From the NCBI RefSeq assembly GCF_001577835.2, contig NC_029532.1, forward strand, positions 4,984,512-5,048,511: 64,000 bases of DNA, read 5' to 3'. The translations under genes were made by a program, and so were the position numbers. Source of the DNA: Coturnix japonica (taxonomy: Eukaryota > Chordata > Aves > Galliformes > Phasianidae). The notes beneath the pieces were generated by a model. That model was given only the letters and a program-made list of their open reading frames with translations. It ran no database searches and was not told where the DNA came from. How positions within the stretch are numbered: position 1 is the stretch's first letter; each line of letters begins with the position of its first letter. Of the stretch, positions 13,911-25,676 are shown piece by piece.

Positions 13911-13990
13911 CCGTACAAAATATGCAGGGAATAAGAGAAAAAGGGATCTTGAGAGATTATCTGCTCCATCTCCTTCCCCCAGGGTAGGAG
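13911..13990 (-). repeat. Second copy of a local ~80-bp repeat (CR1-like)
   Basis: This segment matches the start of the ancient CR1-like block 960 bp upstream. It begins with the identical 16-mer CCGTACAAAATATGCA, then GGGATCTTGAGAG and CCATCTCCTTCCC, and ends at CAGGGTAGGA. It is either a second fragment of the same repeat family or a local duplication. Confidence 0.55.
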
Positions 13991-14263
13991 ATGGACTATA
14001 TAGTCCTTAAAGCATTTCTCCTGGACTGTACCTCCCTACTTTTCTCATAGGAATGCCATACAACAGAATACTGACAGCCTGACTGCAGTAAAGATCTATC
14101 CCAGCCTCAGCTTCTCCCCTCTCTGAGACCTTCTGCCCTGTCACAGGAATAGGAGATTGGTTCAACATGATTTACTCTCCATAAAACCACAGCTTGTGGG
14201 ACTACCATGTACCTTAATGCCTTGCCATTGGAGCTAGCAAGCAAAATTCTGTCCCTGCTGATG

Positions 14264-14360
14264 CATAGAATCATCAGGGTTGGAAAAGGTCATCATCAAG
14301 TCCAACCCATCAGCACCATGCCCAGTGAGCCACTTTCTTTGAAGGAAGGGATGATGCTGC
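14264..14360 (-). mobile_element. CR1 LINE tail, antisense
   Basis: CATAGAATCATCAGGGTTGG, followed by the TCCAACCCATCAGCACCATGCCCA block, is the reverse complement of a CR1 3' end. It lies tail to tail with a second CR1 fragment in the opposite orientation that follows it. Confidence 0.75.
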
Positions 14361-14404
14361 CAGCATCCAGAAGTGACTTTACCACATTCAAAATCCATGC
14401 AGTG

Positions 14405-14831
14405 TGATGTGGATCTGGGCAGCCTGGTCTGGTGGTTGGCAACTGTAAGGGTGGCTAATATAAAGATGTTAACAAAGATGATAGTAGATAGTCAAAGGTT
14501 ATTAGCAAAGGAAAACTCACCAATGTTGATACCTTAACCAGAAAGCTGAGGCAGTCTCCACTGGGGAGCAATCTCCAAGAGATGCTGCCTCAGTGGTGGT
14601 CAGCCCTTAAATGAGGTCTCAGAGGAGGTGGAGTCGAGGTCCACCCCTTCTGTGAGCACAGCTCCATTACTCTCACCTGTGCTCCCACAGCTGACCCAAC
14701 ACTTGCCTCAGCTGATTAATCAGAGGTTCAAGCTGTGATTTCCCATACAACGACCCTGCACATGGCAGGGGGTTGAAATTAGGTGTTCATTGTGGTCTTT
14801 TTCAACCATGTTCTTTCTATGATTCTATGAA
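14405..14831 (+). mobile_element. CR1 LINE tail, sense, split by an LTR-like insertion
   Basis: GGGCAGCCTGGTCTGGTGGT at the left and CCTGCACATGGCAGGGGGTT through TTCTATGATTCTATGA at the right are consecutive parts of a CR1 3' end on the + strand. They are separated by the 306-bp repeat listed below. The CR1 was therefore in place before that repeat inserted. Confidence 0.75.
14444..14749 (+). mobile_element. Probable solo LTR, copy B, nested in CR1
   Basis: This 306-bp repeat is about 97% identical to copy A. It begins TGTAAGGG, ends CCCATACA, and interrupts a CR1 tail. The target-site duplication is not clean here (only AC or AAC is shared between the flanks). Same orientation as copy A. 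It is a fossil LTR with no internal retroviral part beside it. The nesting dates it as younger than the CR1. Confidence 0.6.
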
Positions 14832-17800
14832 ATAGCACAGCACAAGAGCCCATGTGGGTGAGCAATGGTTTATTTCCACCCAGGACTGCACTCACAGAGC
14901 ACAGCACCTCATAGAGGCCACCTTACTTTCAAGCACTGTTAACCCTTAGCACCACTGCTCTGCCTGCACATGATCCCTCTGCCTCCCTCCTGCAACGACA
15001 GAAAGTGCATTATCTGGTGCTACATGATTTCATTACTATCCTTGGTGCAATGGGTCAGACCCAATATAGGTGGGAGCAGGTGTAATTTACACCCTGAAGG
15101 GAGTTGGAAGAAGGTGTAAATTACTCAAGCACCAACTACCTAAGACGCATTTAAAATTATCTCCGAATTTGGCACCAGATATATGGGAGATAATAAAGTT
15201 TCCCTTTTCAGGATCTTGTGTATTTAAAGCCTGCTGTGTTCAATCTTTGCAGTCAAAACAATGCTCATTCATAAATATTTGATCCTATTAGTATGTGCAG
15301 CACCGTGTTGGATTAATGGTCTGGAACAATGGGATCAAATACATTTTGGGCTCCGGAATGCCACGTTGTAATGCCTAATGTTTGATGAGATATTACAGAT
15401 AGGCTTGTCTTCCAACTAGATTTGATTGTAATGGAATTTTGAGATACTCAGATCCTGATCTTGGATAAGAGCTGAATTTCAAGTGAGCCCCAATTAGCCG
15501 ACACGCTGCACCAAACCTGGAGCTCCACACACTTCCAGCACAGGATTCTTTACAGTTTAGATGCAAATGCTGTTTCCTTGCCCTCTCTCTCGGGATTTAT
15601 TACATATTCATCAACTGGTAGTACCTAAGAGCCCTGTCCAATTGTATTGGGAAGACCTTAATTTGACTCCAGGAGGAGCTGAACAAAATTAATAACTCAT
15701 ACCAGACTAGATTCCTAACAGGGGTGCTGGGACGATGCCCTGCGATGGCAGCATCAATCTGGTGCAGTTGTGTTGGTATCGGCCTTGTTCATCCCATGTT
15801 TGCTCAGTGCCATCTTGGCATGAATACGAAATATGCAAATCTGGGGGATACACGTTAATAGTGGGTCCATCTGCTAGGATCTTTTATTAAAGAGAAGTGT
15901 GAATGCAGTTGCCATGCAATCCACTCTTACACACAAAGACCACGAGTTACGAAAACAAGAGAAAACATCTCCTGATTTTGCCTTGCTGGTAGCTCACATT
16001 CATCATTTCTGCAGCTGATTTTTGCTTTAGTTTAGAAATCTTCACAAAAACTGAAATTGGAGTGAAAGAGCTCAACAGTTAGCAGTGACTGTGCATAGAC
16101 GCACGCACAGCCCTTCCTCTGCAGTGACAGACAGGATATTACTTTCCCACCGCATATAAAATTAATACCAGAAAGCATAAGGAAAAAAAGCATGTAAATT
16201 CCAGCCCTTAAAGCCTGGTCTGGATCACGCTTCTGCTGCTTCAGATGGTTATAACCTGGAGGAGAAGTGGCTGTTCAAATTAGAAAGAAGATAATCCATG
16301 AGCTGCTGAGTGATGAGGCAAACCCCGAGTGTGGAGTCACAGCCCCAATGCCAATTCATTCAGCTTCATCCAGAAGGAAAGTCTCCTATGGCTCGTTGTT
16401 CTTAGAACTGCTGCGTCCTCAGCCTGTCTCTCCTGTGGACGTGTGCTGTTCCATGCTAATAGTCTGGGGGGAGCACACTGTAATTCGTTTAACAGTTGGC
16501 AGGTCAGACCTACGTGCCCTAGAGATGCAAGTGCTGATTCGGATGTGGAGAGGAGAAGCTGCCCTGATGACACCAAGTCAAGGTGGCCGTGATGATGAGC
16601 ACTCCTCATCCAGGAGCTGCCTTTTGCCCACCAGCCTGCACTGATGGAGAGCTTTTGTTGCTGTCATAGCTCCGATACTCACACTCACCCCAGAAGGCTG
16701 CGCTGAGCAATTGCTCCTTTATTCAAGGGCATTGAGATCAGAAGTACAAGGCAGCCCATATTCTCCTCCTTGTTTCACAGATATTGAGTAGGCAGGAGAG
16801 TAAGCAAGAAGACAGGTTTTTTTTGCATATCTTCAGAATGCAAATAGATGAGTGAGCTCAGCTCTCTATTCATTGCTTCCAACATACATGACACAGATGA
16901 TGCTGTTCCCATTGTCAGACTGAAACCGGGGGCTTGATGACAAGAAACTCGCTGAGTTTCCATCTGCACAAGGCTGGGATGATGGCTGGGTAGGGAAAGT
17001 CACTGTACTTACATACGTCAGCTCCACCGACCACGTCCACAACTCACAGGCTGCGTTTGGGATCTGCAAAGCCAGTTTTGCTCCCAGTTATTCCTGCAAG
17101 ATCAGCTCTCAGAGCTCCCTGGTGTGGCCTCATTTGCACCTACCCAGGGGACTGCCCCCTCTTCCCTGCAGCATGGGTAGAGCTCTGCTCCTTGGGTTGG
17201 AGCCAGCAAAACTACTGAAGCAGCAGCTGATCGAACCGGTGCGTGGCTCAAGAAAAAGTGTGAAGATTGATTATATATGTATTTATTAAGTTCCAGTGAA
17301 GCAAACAGCATATTAGCATAACTGGGTCAATTATTTGGCAATCAGCACATGCGTGCCTGGGAGGGAAGCATGTGCAGAAATCTGCTGTTTTTTGTGCTGC
17401 TGAACACATCACCTGCTTGGAAGAGAAGAAATATGTTTATTCCAGTGCTAAAGAAGAGAGAAAAAAGAACAAGTCAACCTTCCCGAGCTAGCTGATTATG
17501 CATTTTCCACATCAAATTGTCAGCATTTATTCAATTACTTCACTCATTACAAGTTTGTTCTTCAACCACTAACCTAAAAACCCTCCCTGCTGCTGTCAGC
17601 TCCATTAGAAGTGACACATCCCTTCCTCGGGTTAAAAAGAATTGGAAGGCATCTCCTCCCAGCTTGAGGCTGTGGGCTGGGAGCTGCTTCCCATCCTCAT
17701 TGCCCTGTGCCATGTAGAGGGTCAGTGATGGGGCTGTCCCTGGGATCCCTCTGCTGCTCCCAGCCCAACACGGGCTGTCTGAAAGCACAAACACACTCTG

Positions 17801-20800
17801 AGGAGGGGACGAGGGGATTCGCAGGGCTCTGGCAAGGATACAAGTGAGATCCCCAGAGCTGAAAGCGTGTACTCTCAAACACTTCCATTTGAATAGTAAG
17901 TGGAAAGGAAAGTTCCCCTTACAGAGGGGTTGTTAATTATAGATCCCTCCTTCAGAAGCTCCTCCTGTTTTTATCCGTGCTTACTCCCCCACGGATGGGA
18001 AAGATAAGGAAAGCTCTACCTTCCCCAAAATCAAATAAATCTTCAATGCTTCCCGAGCTGATTCACTTGGCTAAGCTCTGATTTGATATATGAAACAAAA
18101 GACAAGGCAAGAGACAAGGCACAGAAAACAACATATTTTCCCCGTGTCAAGGTGAAGCGCTTCCCATCACCCAGCCCGTCTCCCCTGGAGTAAATGCGCA
18201 TCAATAATATTTAAATGATCAAAGTTTTTCAGCACAGAAGACGATGGGCTTTTTTCTGACTTGTCATGCTTGTTTTCCTCCAGGAGGCAGTGACCTGCCA
18301 TGGCTCAGCTTTGCTGTTTGGCACGCAGGAGCTTTTGGAGAGGCGTTCTCTCCCCAGCAGAACAGCAGCCTCATGTTTCCCTGCACAACAACCTTTCTTA
18401 GCCTAAAATGCTTTGCATCCCATTTCCTTGATCTGGCTAAGTGCTCGCATGCTGAAAATCCCACCCTCCCTCCAGCTGTCCTTCTGGCAGGAAAGAGACA
18501 GCATCTCCTCTCTGGAGACTACAGTCACTGCTCCTTTGGTTATCTAATCAGGGAGGGCAAAACTCACCCGGGGCCCTGTAAAATGCAGAGATTGCATCTG
18601 AGGTCTTGTGCACGAGGCAGGGAGCAGCCTCCCCTCCTGGAGCAGATGCTCTCTGCCATCTTCCCAGCCAGTTGCTCTAAGGAAAAGGTTTAGGGCACTC
18701 CAGGGATGGAGACACCGGGCTGTTCCCTCTGCTGATGGCTGTGTCTGCATGTGCTGAGGAGCAGGTGCTGCTATTTACACCCTGACGTTGATGCAGGAAG
18801 AAAAAGAGAATAACCCTCCCGCCTTCCTGCACTGCACATCACAGCTCTCTGTTGCTCAGTTTCTTGACCTTTGTGTGGGTTTTCTGGTGTTTCTCCGAAC
18901 TACAAAATATGATGTCCCTCTTCTTTTTCCAGCATGCTGATCTTACCTTTGCACAAAGCACGAGGCAGCGGGAAGCACAAACCTTCCCATCCCCATCACT
19001 CTGGGAGATCTTTTCACATCCACTTCACTGAGAACAAAAGGACAGCAAAAGGGATGGGACGGATAGGGGTGAGCTGAGACAAACCTCCCAGCAGGACAAG
19101 GTTTAACCCCATGGCACAACAGCCCTCCCCTCCATCACCCCTAATGCCCCCCCTTCAGAGTGCTGTTACTCATTTCCTTCCCTCCTCCTGCACACTTCTC
19201 CCCAGAGGTCCTGGCACAGCTGGAACAACAGGTCAGGCTGCTCTGGGCTCTTCAGACACTGTGAGAGCTTTCCTTGCACAGGGGTCCCTCTCCCACTCCT
19301 GGGCTGGAGCACATTTACAAGCCTTGTGCTCCCACCTAATAAAATGCTTACTCACTTTCAGCAGGCGCTTTGACATCCCTGGCCGCGCATCGCTAGATAA
19401 GGACTATAAAAAGAACGTATCGCTATTATAGGTGATACAGCAAGATGCATCCTCGAATGAAAGATCCTTTGTGAGGCTGGTTATTATTCTGGCACTAATC
19501 TCAGAGCTCTCTCCATGGACCAGACTCAGCCCGAGTGTTCGTAAGCACATCGGCGCCGAGGAGCAGCACTGCGAGGTGTCACGTTTGCCTTCTGTTGTTT
19601 CAGTTCATCCTCAGTCATCCCAAGTTGGGAAAGCACTTTCCTCTTCCCCCACGCGTGTCAGAATCACCACTTGCCATTTCCATGCACGGAGCCAAATATT
19701 GCCTTCGTACAAACAGGTGCCAGACTGCATATGTCAATAGAATTACACCTGCGTGTAATGGGTTTTCATTTGGCCCTTGAGCCCTGGGGATCCCTCTGGG
19801 AGCTGAAGCCGTATTAAAAATTAAGGGCCTTGTTCTCCACCCTTGCCTACGCTGTGGTAATTAAATCTCGGCACAGACCCATTGATTTTCAACCTTGTGT
19901 GAGAAGGCAGTGCTCAGCACAAGGGAGAGGCACAGACACATTGCTCCCCATAGGAAAACTCCCCAAGAAGGAAACGATGCTGAGCAGGAAATATTTGCCA
20001 CATTCTTGGGCAAAAGAAGGGAAATAGTCTCAAATTAAACATTTACTGAATCCACTCCCCATTCCTTCCTGCAAGAACAGCCCTGCTGGATGGGTGACCC
20101 ACTCTGCAGTACACGGAGCCCCTGGAGCAGCTGCTCCCACCTCTGCAGGGCATTTGGGTCATTGGGTGATGCACCCAGAGCCCTCACCTGCATAGGTGTG
20201 AGTATTATTGCCAGTCATCATCTTCTGAGCTCACAGGGCTGAGAAAAACGATTTCAGTTTTGCTTTAAATGCCAAGTAGTTTAGAAGTGTGACGACTCAT
20301 ACTGTGCTGTTATTCTTTCCAATTGAAACCTAATGATGCGTGCATATCACTTAACTCTGATGTCAATAATCAGCACACCACTTGGTCTTTGCCATGGCTA
20401 TTAAAGGGGATGAAAATGAAATACCAACTTCTTTTTATCCTGTTACTGTACCATAATAACTAATAAAGGAGTAATAAGTGAGACGTGGGGAATTTCCAGG
20501 GGAGTCATTACTACAGAGAAGACCAAAAAGCACAAAGTGAAATCTGGGAATATTTGCCAGCCCTGAATTCCCAGCTAATGCTTCTCATTACCATGCAGTG
20601 TTTACAGGGAAAAAAAAGTAAAGAAATGACATGTGGAAAGTGTCTGTCATGGCCGGAGTGGAGGTGGACCCAGAATCACAGTCCTTTGGGTAAAGACTGT
20701 CCCATACTTCAGAACTGAGCCTGAGCCACAGTCAGGGAGTGCCCCACATCATTCCCTACCTCTTCCTTCTGCTCCAGTATTGGGGAGATGTTTCCCAGGG

Positions 20801-21523
20801 TGATCTGTGTGTTTTTCAGGGACTCTTCAACAGGAAAACCCATAGAAGGACCTCAGAGCAATGGGCCAAAGTAAATCACACAATGAAACATTGAGTCAAT
20901 GAGATTGCAAACCGCATGCAAGTTGGACAATGCACTTTCTGGCTTAGAAATTATTGAATTATTGGTTGGGGGAAAAAAAAAACCTTCATTTTTTTGGTGG
21001 TCATGTACATAGGGGACAGCACAGTTCTTTGGTTTTCCTGCCCAGAAATAGATTGTCATTTATCCATCTGTATGTGAAAAACCTGTAGGAATGATCCCCT
21101 CCCACAGCATCTGCCTGGGTAGAACGGGGTTCACATGGCAGAATGTGGCAGGAGTGGACTGAGATCTCCACCTGCCACTGCTGCTCCTGAGCAGCACCCA
21201 CAGCAGGAACTGCCAAACCTCACAGACCTGCACGTTTACCAAAGGAAACTCAGCTCGTTTAAATCCCAGAGTGCATCTCCACCATTACCAAAGCGTTTCT
21301 CAACCATCTGATTTCCCCATCCCCGAGTCCCTGCTTTGTTTATCCTATTAATTCCAACCACCCCCTCTTCCCCAGCACACGCAGCCTCGCTTACAGCATC
21401 TCCGCCAGCAGAACCTCCCCAGAATATTTGGGACACAGCATGGATATCTCACACGTGTGGGGAAAACCCTCGTGACTACGGCTTGTTCCTCGAGAAAACA
21501 TGATCTCGTGATTGTTATTTCTT
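14832..21523. other. Upstream intergenic flank, part 2
   Basis: No recognisable exon or mobile element. The longest open frame here (125 codons near 16.3 kb) overlaps another frame on each strand and has no family resemblance. An AT-rich block around 15.30-15.48 kb carries several developmental-factor-like core motifs (GATTA, AACAATG, GATCAAA) and could be a conserved enhancer; this cannot be tested from one sequence. Confidence 0.5.
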
Positions 21524-21717
21524 AAAAAGAAAAGGAAAAGAGGGAGGGGGGAAGGGGAGGGAAGGAAGGATAAGGGGGAAAGGAAAAAGCTAAGGAAAGA
21601 AAGGAAGGGGTAGGAAAGAAAAAGGAGGGGAAGAAAGGAAAAGGGGGGAGAAGAAAGGAAAAAGGGAGGGAGGAAAAAGAAAGAGGAAAAGGTGGGGGGG
21701 AAAGAAGGAAAAGGAGC
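21524..21717 (+). repeat. Polypurine (GA-rich) tract upstream of the CpG island
   Basis: For about 190 bases the + strand is almost entirely A and G, with only a handful of pyrimidine interruptions. It is built of AAAGGAAGGGGAGG-type units. It ends where the CpG-rich promoter region begins. Such tracts can form triplex (H-DNA) structures and are often nucleosome-poor; that role is inference here. Confidence 0.85.
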
Positions 21718-21719
21718 AG

Positions 21720-22680
21720 CACAGCCGCTTCCATCATCTCTCGGTTCTCCGTTTCCCACCCGCCGCTCTCCAGCCCCGCACCGCGCGGATCTCGCAGCCA
21801 CTTCGGCCCCCCCCGCTCACAGCCTCCCCTTCCCCGGGTGTTTTTCTCCCTCCTCCTTCCCCTCCCCTCCCGCATTTCCTCCCTGCACCTTTAAGAAGCA
21901 CATTGCTCGCCGGTGGGATGGTGTGTGCTAAAGCTGCACAGAGGAAGTTACGCAGCCCGGATCAGGCACGGAGATAAAAGCTCCGATTGTGATTGAAAGT
22001 GATAGCAAACGGGATTTCAGCCTCGGCATTAACTTGCGAGGGGAGCAGGGCACCGCAACGAGCTCCCGGCCGCCCGCCCTTGGGGCCCGGCCCCGGAGTT
22101 GGCCGCTCCTCGGGAGCCCGTCGCTGCGGAGCCCCACGGTAAGAGCGGAAAGTTGGGGGGAACGGGGTGGGGAGCGGGGGCTGCGCCCGACGCGGCCCCG
22201 CAGAGCTGCGGGGTGGGTGCGGGAACGGGAGATCCATCGCTGCCCCTCGTTGTCCCCTCGCCCCCATCCGCTCCCAGCCCTGCGGGAGCGCCTCGCCCCT
22301 ATAGAAAGCGGGCGGAGAGAGATCAGCTTCGGATCTCCGCTTCGGATCTCAGCTTCGGAGTTTCCAGCTGAGCGATGCTAAGCCGGGGATGCTCGCGGCA
22401 CGTTTCTCGTTTTCCTCACTTTTTTTTTTAAGCCTAAACCTCGAATTCTTTTAGCGCGTAATGAACCCCGTGGCATCGTTTGGTCGGGAGGCGCACAACC
22501 GCGTGAAGGAGCGAGGCTGTAATAAGCGAAATGCACGGGTTTTCCTTCGGGGAACGCGGCGCTCCTCTGAGCTTTGCCGTATTCCGACAGCTCCGTCACA
22601 GCGGTGCTCCCAACCCCGCTGTAGGGATGCGGGGAAGGGCTCTCACCGCGGGGATGGGAAGGGACGCACACCCGAGCTCC
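21720..22680 (+). promoter_or_regulatory. NTNG2: CpG island, probable NTNG2 promoter
   Basis: This is the only long stretch in the window that is both GC-rich and dense in CpG, including CGCGG, CCGGCCGCCCG and GGGCCCGG clusters. It lies about 3 kb before the first coding exon of NTNG2 in the same orientation. A TATA-like ATAAAAG is near 21,974 and a consensus 5' splice site follows at 22,139. CpG islands usually mark vertebrate promoters. The transcription start itself cannot be placed. The island could also serve a divergent transcript on the minus strand. Confidence 0.7.
22000..22138 (+). other. NTNG2: Putative non-coding first exon of NTNG2 (5' UTR)
   Basis: The segment lies inside the CpG island downstream of a TATA-like ATAAAAG and ends at a good donor, CACG|GTAAGA. 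Human NTNG2 also begins its coding sequence in a later exon after a non-coding one. The start is a guess of about 25 bases past the TATA-like motif. The exon end depends on this donor being the one used; other donors downstream cannot be excluded. Confidence 0.4.
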
Positions 22681-25336
22681 ATCGGTGCTGGGGACGGTGG
22701 GGACAGCGGCTGGGTTTTATTTTCGAGGCAACTTCTGAAACTGAGAACTCCTCCGTTGAGTTTACTTTGTGTCCTTAATTCCAGAGCAGCTCAGTTGTTG
22801 CTCGGTGCTGTCTCTTGATTTCAATTGGGTGTTAATCCAATAACAATAAAAAAGAAATAACAACAAGGAACCAGCTCAGCCGAGATACAATCTAATTTCG
22901 TGTTTTTAATACTCTGGCTATCAGTCCCCTGCGATTGCTGCATACGCCTCAAAGAAAACAGAGAGCATTGATTGTATTTGTTCCCATGAACTGCAGTTCC
23001 TTAATATCATCGGGCAAAGATTCATTTGCTCTGTGCCAAACCAAGGCAAGCAGGGCAAAACCTTCGGGTCAGAAAGTCTCTCTCCTCCGTTCGGGGTGTG
23101 CTGGTTTATCTCAGAGCCACACCGTGCTCCCATTTGTACAAAGGGAAGGTGCTGTTGGAGCGCTGCACCGCGTGCCCGTGTGATTGACCGCCTCTCAATT
23201 CCCAGGCTAATTACTTCCCTGGGAATCTACAACATTTAGCGAGCGTAACAAGAAACTAATAGATATTATAGATCTTCTCTTCCTGGGTTCTTCCCTGACA
23301 GCCGTTCAAGCGCAAAATATGGTTTTACAGTAATGAAAATAGATCCATAAACCTAACAGTGGTGGAGTCCTCATTAACAGCGCTGTATCCCAGCGCTGAA
23401 GTCTCACGCGCTGCAGTTGTTGGGCACTTGGCTGGGACTGCTTGGATGTAATAATGAGGAACTGACTTATTTTAACTGCAAAGACAGCTCTGATGTCAGT
23501 GGGACCTTCTAAACACTCTGTCACACTGCTTTCATATTTTTACTACATTTACTCATGATGTAAAAATAGCAGCCAGTCTATTCTTTCTTCGGGAGTTTAT
23601 TCAGGTCCAATGCGTCTGTAATAGGCTCTTCTTTGAGAGCCAGCGATGAAGCATGAGAGATGGCATCTCCCTTGTGAACTCATTCATCTCTATCACAAAC
23701 CTTTCAACCAAAGACTGGGGGAGAGGGGGGCAGTAGCACAGCACTACAAATCCCCCCAAGCGCGGATCGATGCACCCACTAACCTGGAGCCTTTGAGTCT
23801 TAAGTGAGAAAGTAAACGCTGAGCGTGGTGCTGAATGAAGGAGGCATCTCCAAATTGTGGGAGAAAAGTTGGAGAAGCCAATGGAGAGGGAATTACAAAG
23901 AGCCGAGTCTCTGCTCTGGGTTCATGCTTCCCACATCTCTTATGACACTTACTCTCCGCTGCTGGCAGAGGGTTTCACTCTCCTTCTTCAGTTCTTGGCC
24001 ATTTGGTTTTGCAATTACTAAAGATTTGTACAGCTCCATTGGAAAGACAACAAAACTGCAGAACTGTTGTTTTCACCTGAAATGACAATAGGGAAGGTCA
24101 TTGCTCCTTGTGTTGGGTGAACCTTAAACGTTATTAAGACTTTAAATTGCTTTTTATTAAATGTTATTGTTCAGATAAATCATAGGTGGGGATGTTGGAC
24201 AGTGGATGCATCTCCCCAGCTGTCACATTTATTTGCTTATCTCTTTAAGACGTTCAATTTTCTGTCTGTCCCCAGTCTGTGTCTGCATATTCGCCATCCT
24301 CTAATGACCTCCAGCTATTTCTTGATATTATTTGAAGACCCATTAGGGCTACTGTTGTCCAGCTGCCATTAAAATCAGATACCTTAAGCGGGGGAAGCTC
24401 TCCTTCCAACCTCCCAAACAGCAGAAGAGCCATAAGCATCTTACTATGGATTTCTTTTTATTAAAGTTGTATATCTCCCTTTTATCAACCCCGCCGTGTG
24501 TCTGGGATCACAGACCCAGCTGAGGGCTGTGTTTCCCATGGGACCCCGCTGGCCTCATTGCTCCAGCTGCACACCCTCTCCCTCCCGGCTCATTTGTCTT
24601 TCAATTTGCAGGTGCAGCCCGCTAACGAACTCCCCCTTTGCTCTGACCATGAGAGAGGGACCAGACCTCAGGTAGCAGCACGGCTCACAGCTGAAGGCTT
24701 GGGAACTCAATGCTCCATTGCCAGAAGGCACAGACGGGTGGACAGACAGACAAACCGCACGCGGTTCCTCCCAGCACTACAGGAGCGAAGGACGGCGCTG
24801 CCCACCGCGCAGACCCCATCAATGCCACCACCCAACACAGTGGCTCTGACCCCATCACCCTTTGGGATTAGGGGACTGTAGCACCACAGCTCCTCTCTGC
24901 CAGCTCCCAGATGCTATAGCAATTTGACACATTAATGTCCCAAAGCCCCAGTAATTGTCAAAGAAGACCACAGTTTAGGGCGCTCTACCCAGTGACGCGT
25001 TTGCAGCAGACACGAAGGTCGAGGAGCACCTGATCCAGCACCATCCTGCAGCCTCTCCAATTTGCTCCTATCAAATTTCATCAGCAACTCAGAACTTGAT
25101 CTTTCTATTGATTGACTGGAGTCACCTCTAGATATTTTCATGCTGATTTGGAAGCCCTTTTATACGATAAAAGGGGGGAAAAAGAAATGAGGTTAAGGAA
25201 GACTTTCGACCACTGAGCAGCAATCCCAGCCAAAACTTTCCCAAGTCATTTGCAAATTTGGCTTCTGTGCAGAGAGAAACTTTCCACAGCCGAACACAAC
25301 GTGGGATCACTCCTGTCCTCACCCTGACCTCCCTAG
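22681..25336 (+). other. NTNG2: NTNG2 intron 1 (inferred)
   Basis: No exon or mobile element is recognised. The intron is inferred from the donor at 22,139 and an acceptor ending CTCCCTAG at 25,336, preceded by a pyrimidine-rich CACTCCTGTCCTCACC stretch. Confidence 0.4.
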
Positions 25337-25463
25337 AGTGGACCATCTGTAAATGAGGAGTTTCCATGCTGAACCTGAGAGCACTCCCTAGCCCAGCAGC
25401 TGCCTACCCCTGGACTCCCAGCACGTCCCCAGCCCAGGGTCCCCGCACTCGGCTGCAGCTGCC
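25337..25463 (+). other. NTNG2: NTNG2 5' UTR part of the first coding exon, with two upstream ATGs
   Basis: It extends from a plausible acceptor (CCCTAG) to the start codon. It contains two upstream ATGs in weak context. One opens a 12-codon reading frame closed before the main start. The other, at 25,366, opens a 58-codon frame that runs past the main start in another phase and stops at 25,542. If this leader is used, both could lower translation of the main frame. Confidence 0.45.
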
Positions 25464-25676
25464 ATGCTGTACCTGCTGGCTTTCCTCCTGCACTGTCTCC
25501 CCTTGGCCATGGGACAGTATGACATTTGCAAGTCCTGGGTGACCACCGACGACGGCCCATCATGGGAGTTCTACGCGTGTCAGCCCAAGGCCATGAGGAT
25601 GAAGGATTACGTGACAGTCAGAGTGGATCCAGCAGGAATCACATGTGGGGACCCACCGGAGAGGTTCTGCACTCAT
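25464..25676 (+). CDS. NTNG2: NTNG2 coding exon 1: signal peptide and start of laminin N-terminal domain
   Basis: The exon encodes residues 1-71. The first 17 residues form a typical signal peptide (hydrophobic [11 protein letters not shown], small residues AMG before the likely cut). The mature protein starts [11 protein letters not shown], the hallmark netrin-G beginning. The chosen ATG has a G at -3 (GCTGCCATGC) and matches the human start. The exon ends in phase 0 with Cys-Thr-His at CAT|GTAAGT, a consensus donor. Reading on past this point in the genome gives only intron sequence. Confidence 0.95.

Noticed and set aside
16267-16644. 125-codon + strand open frame
   Set aside because: Overlapping frames on both strands and no family resemblance.
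1-21523. MED27 exons expected by mammalian synteny
   Set aside because: No segment resembled the MED27 protein as I know it.
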